Shown here: one piece after another, positions 34,701-37,136 of the stretch
Numbering within the stretch: position 1 is the first letter of the stretch
Layout: each line of letters starts with the position of its first letter
NCBI GenBank assembly: GCA_028280445.1
Contig: JANQLU010000103.1
Span: forward strand, 1 to 37,136
DNA from: Pirellulaceae bacterium
Lineage (GTDB): Bacteria; Planctomycetota; Planctomycetia; Pirellulales; Pirellulaceae
Direction: 5' to 3'
Length of the DNA: 37,136 bases
The notes under the pieces: model-generated
Told to the model about the DNA's origin: nothing
Databases searched by the model: none
What the model saw: only the letters and a program-made list of their open reading frames with translations
Program-made: the position numbers and the translations under genes

Positions 34701-36657
34701 TTCCCGTCTTGAGGCTCACGGCTTTCACATTTTTCTGGCCGACGAGATAGATATTTTCATTGTCAACGGTGGCCACATAGGCGGCGTCGCCGCGGGCAAA
34801 CGATTTGACTTTCCCTCGCTCCGTCCATTTTGATTTTCCGGTCGTCAAATCGAGACAGTACAAATGATCCGATTGAATACTGGCCAAGACGACGACTCCA
34901 TTGCTGATCGTGACCGTTTCATCGATCCAAGTGGTATTGAGTGCAATTGGCGGTTGAGGCGTATAGTAATTTCGGCGTTGCGGGAATTTGTTGACATATT
35001 CAAACCCCCACACGAGACTTTTCGTCGTCAAATCAACGGCAACGATGGCATTGGCTGTTGTTGGGCAAACCAGAATTCCATTGGAGTAGGATGGCGTTGC
35101 CGACATTAACTGCCGCCAACGGTTGCTGGCGATGGCACCGACTTGTTCACTGGTCGCCAATTGTTGACCCCAAATAAATTTGCCGGTATCCGAGTTCAAC
35201 ACGACCAGGCGAACTTCGCCTTGGGTTTCACAAATACAATACAACCGACCGTCGAGCGGCAACGGCGCTCCCAGGAAAAATGTATTGGCGAGTTTGGGTT
35301 CGTCCAATCCGGTTTCCCCGCCAACTTCCCATTTAAAAGCGCCTTCGCGTCCGATATCCGCGGCGCGTAAAATATTTGCCAACGAATCCTCTTGGCCACG
35401 TCTGCTGATTACGAATCCGTTACGATTGTTGCTGACGGGAATGATTTTTCGATCGATGAGAAATACATTTTTACCGTCGCTGGAAACTTGCCCGTACAGA
35501 GCGTCCATCCAGATTCGGTTTTTCAATTTTTGTTTGGCAATACTGGGGCTGCCAAATTTTTCGCCGTTATCTTCAAACGGCATATCGTCTGGAAAAACCC
35601 AGGTGCGTTTTCCGGTTCGAAAATCGACGCCGACCAATTTGTTGTCAGAGCGGAACAACAACGTGTCACCGACGGCAATCGGCTGCAGCATTGGGATGGA
35701 CGACGCGTCGTTTTGAATCAATTCGGAATGTATTGACTGGATGATTTTTTCTTTGTCGGGATCGTTGACGGTGGGAACACGCCAACGTGGATAGCGCAGC
35801 GGAAATCCAGTTCCCGAACTTGCGTTACGCTGTGGATTGCCGCGATACATGATCCACTGTTCGACGGATTGCAATTCGGCCAGCGGGGAATTGCCGATCA
35901 ATCGAGCGAGCCAGTCCAGGGGATCTTGGCCCACCTGAAACATATCAATTTGATTGCCGCCAAATCGGATGGTTGCACTTCGCTGATTTTTTTTCAATTC
36001 GTTGAGAACATTGATCGCACGTTTGTTGTCGCGACCGAGAACCCAACACATGGCCATCAAGACTGACGCCTCGGGGTCATGTTTCTTGCGAGCTTGTTCG
36101 TCGTCGACAATGCGTTGAAAAGCGAATGCCGCGGCAATCGGACGTCCTTGTTGCAAATGATGGTGTCCCAGCAACATCGTCGCCATGTATCCGGCTGGCG
36201 TATGAAAATAACGCTGAACGATGTCGGCCATTTTGGAATAGTCGGATTGTTGGATCGCTTCGTTGAGCAGTTGTTTTGATTCTGTGCCGTACCGCAACTC
36301 GTAACTTTCGCGGAATTTGTGAGGGATCGAGCCGAGCAACCGCTGTGCCTCACGGCGCAGACTGACCGCGCGTCCCGAATCACCATCGAGGTATCCTAAA
36401 TAGTCTTGTGCTCCGGCAACGGCGAGTACTTCTCCCAGATAAGCTGCAGCTTCGGCGTATTCTTTTTTGGCAATTGCATCTTTGGCCCGTTTGATGGGTC
36501 GAGACAATTCTCGCGGCGCAGGTACAAACGCCTTTTGCGTCGGGTCGTTCTTGTTGCTCGACGAAGGTGATTTAATCAGTTGGCCTGTCGCTGTCGCCGA
36601 GAAACACAATGAAACACAGAGCGAGAGCTGAGCAAAAAGTCGCAATTTTTTGAACAT
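31798..36657 (-). CDS. Giant exported PQQ-type beta-propeller/TPR protein with lysine-rich tail
   Basis: Encodes 1619 residues, starting at an ATG with AGGT upstream. A signal peptide (LRLFAQLSLCVSLCFSATAT) is followed by TPR-like helices to about residue 240 (AKDAIAKKEYAEAAAYLGEV). A first propeller has PQQ-type blades such as LLFRSDNKLVGVDFRTGKRT, LYCLDLTTGKSKWTERGK and AVSLKTGKQAWRTSL. A helical stretch of ~300 residues separates it from a second propeller (LICIDPLTGTQRWKTSHF, MQMIDRKSGKTIWPKP). The final ~100 residues are dominated by K, A, S, P and N, like histone H1 tails. PQQ-type blades mostly bind proteins, so no enzyme activity is claimed. It is transcribed alone, 212 bases upstream of moxR on the same strand. 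Confidence 0.88.
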   Translation of the reverse strand: MFKKLRLFAQLSLCVSLCFSATATGQLIKSPSSSNKNDPTQKAFVPAPRELSRPIKRAKDAIAKKEYAEAAAYLGEVLAVAGAQDYLGYLDGDSGRAVSLRREAQRLLGSIPHKFRESYELRYGTESKQLLNEAIQQSDYSKMADIVQRYFHTPAGYMATMLLGHHHLQQGRPIAAAFAFQRIVDDEQARKKHDPEASVLMAMCWVLGRDNKRAINVLNELKKNQRSATIRFGGNQIDMFQVGQDPLDWLARLIGNSPLAELQSVEQWIMYRGNPQRNASSGTGFPLRYPRWRVPTVNDPDKEKIIQSIHSELIQNDASSIPMLQPIAVGDTLLFRSDNKLVGVDFRTGKRTWVFPDDMPFEDNGEKFGSPSIAKQKLKNRIWMDALYGQVSSDGKNVFLIDRKIIPVSNNRNGFVISRRGQEDSLANILRAADIGREGAFKWEVGGETGLDEPKLANTFFLGAPLPLDGRLYCICETQGEVRLVVLNSDTGKFIWGQQLATSEQVGAIASNRWRQLMSATPSYSNGILVCPTTANAIVAVDLTTKSLVWGFEYVNKFPQRRNYYTPQPPIALNTTWIDETVTISNGVVVLASIQSDHLYCLDLTTGKSKWTERGKVKSFARGDAAYVATVDNENIYLVGQKNVKAVSLKTGKQAWRTSLDKAGRASGRGYFNDGFYFLPTTESQLVKIKLSDGSIVEKRPTVRVLGNLICYQGDVISHGVDMISVFPQVQPNRKRLESIVTDGQQLTEQQQLLRAQLLAHDKQFDEAVKIAEQAYKKSPSGARERMLMDLIIDYMKNDFVAASATAEKYDRQLRQRSIANYQTARVDGLIKVKKFSEALEEIFDLAKRTPDLEKMPTSRNEVLAISRRSLLNQRFDLWFKSQIYKVLNSSTDQQRETLLTSIREYAKQRIESVPQGQFVKFTRMLGSEFLSQNELLVYAKKHLELKQYLACEFAIESLARSSDENIRAQAEGIYTQLASRTLEQQFALSWFEKLARDYGDAVCYQGKTGKQLLSEFKKTLKPSSAATPWHIGRAKYNWSNNNVRLSYNDRESPMNCIQSDGRYSDKYKFSFVAYRKMVNITDNTGKTVAKVTMAPIQTRQYTSNVAANYLIRNHLLVVVFGYDIAAFDLHRISEGDKARLWHISTKPSNTPASSYALYFRNETNSDRTWGNISTRFISNQKSEQIGCTSNIHSNGFCYLHKNQLICIDPLTGTQRWKTSHFPPDCSISIGDDSVAVVERKTRKVHVLKLRDGSAILETDLDKKIGKYWAGTDASGIYTVVDSDAKTQSLVRYDYQNKKEIWRKTYPRKSHANTLNNQWVTVVDPTGKFEMFDIRTGKTTVTSQLGKFKSKGYGVEVFPHGDFLRVAVRSDRTPTSYKSEKTVYFQGINYSIVLFSGAMQMIDRKSGKTIWPKPVEVESFSILKNQPTDLPILILARLVMVRSTNGRISSSGRQMQIAGIDTRTGRELFLASDRQPSMQHFAIKKAPDKQELVVATDRKKLTVQIEQAELPPAPVARFDYHRTVETVFPKPKPKPSTKKTNNKAGKAKVGAGQKIKLGNILKNAQNALKRAENKTEKKSAQKQAKPSRTKTKDNSPKKLKSGKSSPTKKSKSAPKNQNK

Positions 36658-36867
36658 CGTTTACCTGGTCGCACCAATGAAGCAGTGAGCCATCTCGTCG
36701 TTGGTTGAGACGACGGGAGATGATGGGAGTTCCTATTTACAATGATAACTCATTTGACCTGTGCAAAAAACGGATTTTGCGGGCATACGGTCAGCAGGCA
36801 CACCGTTGTTTTCCGTGTTTTTGTGTAAAAAGACCGAAACTTTCTCGGTCCAGCAGTTGGAAAGATA

Positions 36868-37074
36868 TTATTCGGATTCCGACCCCGGCATTGGACAGGG
36901 ACGCATCTTACGAGCACGAAGCGGCGGGTGCCACTGGCTCAGCCAGTGATTCGTCGTCAACACGTAGTTTTTTTCGTCCAATCGAAACACTTCACGACCG
37001 ACCTTGAATAATTTGATGACCACCAATCGACCAACAGCACTGGCAAAGCCCAATATTGTCCGGAAAAACTGCAT
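36868..37074 (-). CDS. Doubtful small open frame, possibly a gene end overwritten by a repeat
   Basis: A 68-residue frame starting MQFFRTILGFASAVGRLVVI has a plausible hydrophobic N-terminus. Its last third (HWLSQWHPPLRARKMRPC) is a translation of the interspersed repeat. No ribosome binding site is seen. It may be a small membrane peptide whose 3' end was replaced by the repeat, or chance. Confidence 0.22.
   Translation of the reverse strand: MQFFRTILGFASAVGRLVVIKLFKVGREVFRLDEKNYVLTTNHWLSQWHPPLRARKMRPCPMPGSESE
36905..36948. repeat. Interspersed repeat: ATCTTACGAGCACGA leader with a cactggct/agccagtg hairpin
   Basis: The 15-base leader atcttacgagcacga (36905-36919) is identical to 18983-18997. 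It is followed by gggtgccactggc (as at 7672-7684) and a small hairpin, cactggct (36932-36939) and agccagtg (36941-36948). The element therefore joins parts seen in two other repeats of the window. It lies in the 479-base region after 36657, where I see no convincing gene. Confidence 0.75.
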
Positions 37075-37136
37075 GCACTTTGAACTATTTTGATTTTTAA
37101 GTGTACAGTACAGTAAACGGACTTTATTGGTTTGTG

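Noticed and set aside
36705..37007. 100-codon rightward frame near the window end
   Set aside because: It runs through the interspersed repeat, and its translation is arginine/serine/cysteine-rich, as expected for non-coding DNA.

Overview
The window looks like chromosomal DNA from a planctomycete, probably Pirellulales-like, of moderate GC by eye. The evidence is the gene content: a Ser/Thr kinase with a long TPR tail, a PQQ-type propeller protein with a lysine-rich tail, a MoxR/DUF58/BatA/VWA operon, an SH3 protein with a C-terminal domain I associate with planctomycetes, an ECF sigma operon with a secretin-N protein, many exported proteins of unknown function, and interspersed hairpin repeats. 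I see no rRNA, tRNA, CRISPR array, transposase or phage gene.

Layout. 1-2510: a hairpin repeat and two leftward genes for exported proteins of unknown function. 2591-4235: a long imperfect inverted repeat enclosing a DUF3592-like gene interrupted by one in-frame TAG. 4371-5087: a lipoprotein. 5178-6356: a XylR-type regulator (sugar-binding-like domain plus AraC HTH), divergent from a HEAT-like protein (6538-7623). 7675-7889: a 96-bp tandem duplication between that gene and a convergent exported protein (7971-8771). 9013-12801: the kinase. 13021-14505 and 14519-15565: two convergent exported proteins. 16099-18765, all leftward: ECF sigma factor, zinc-finger anti-sigma factor, secretin-N protein, then a PilZ protein. 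19144-23755: five tightly packed rightward genes, speD, tandem zinc-ribbon/DUF4178 protein, small membrane protein, DUF350 protein and membrane-fused spermidine synthase. 23810-24344: a ParDE-type toxin-antitoxin pair. 24532-31585: moxR, DUF58, BatA-like and VWA/gatase-like genes, all leftward. 31798-36657: a giant exported propeller protein. The last 479 bases hold repeats and no convincing gene.

How the genes work together. The speD to speE block is the most interesting system. SpeD keeps its pyruvoyl-forming and catalytic residues and should make decarboxylated SAM. The aminopropyltransferase that would use it is fused to a seven-helix membrane domain and is co-transcribed with three more membrane proteins, one carrying cytosolic zinc-ribbon/DUF4178 units. 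This suggests aminopropyl transfer tied to the membrane or envelope rather than ordinary cytosolic spermidine synthesis. DUF4178, DUF350 and spermidine synthase are, to my knowledge, known gene neighbours in comparative genomics, but their chemistry is not settled. The moxR operon looks like a chaperone/VWA membrane assembly. The sigma/anti-sigma/secretin-N genes look like an envelope signalling unit.

Repeats. Two hairpin families, a GGCCGGT family (three copies) and a GCTAGCCGCCGGT family (two copies), always lie just beyond a stop codon, which hints at a role at mRNA 3' ends. Two GGCCGGT copies also bracket the toxin-antitoxin pair. All functional assignments rest on reading motifs by eye; no database search was possible.
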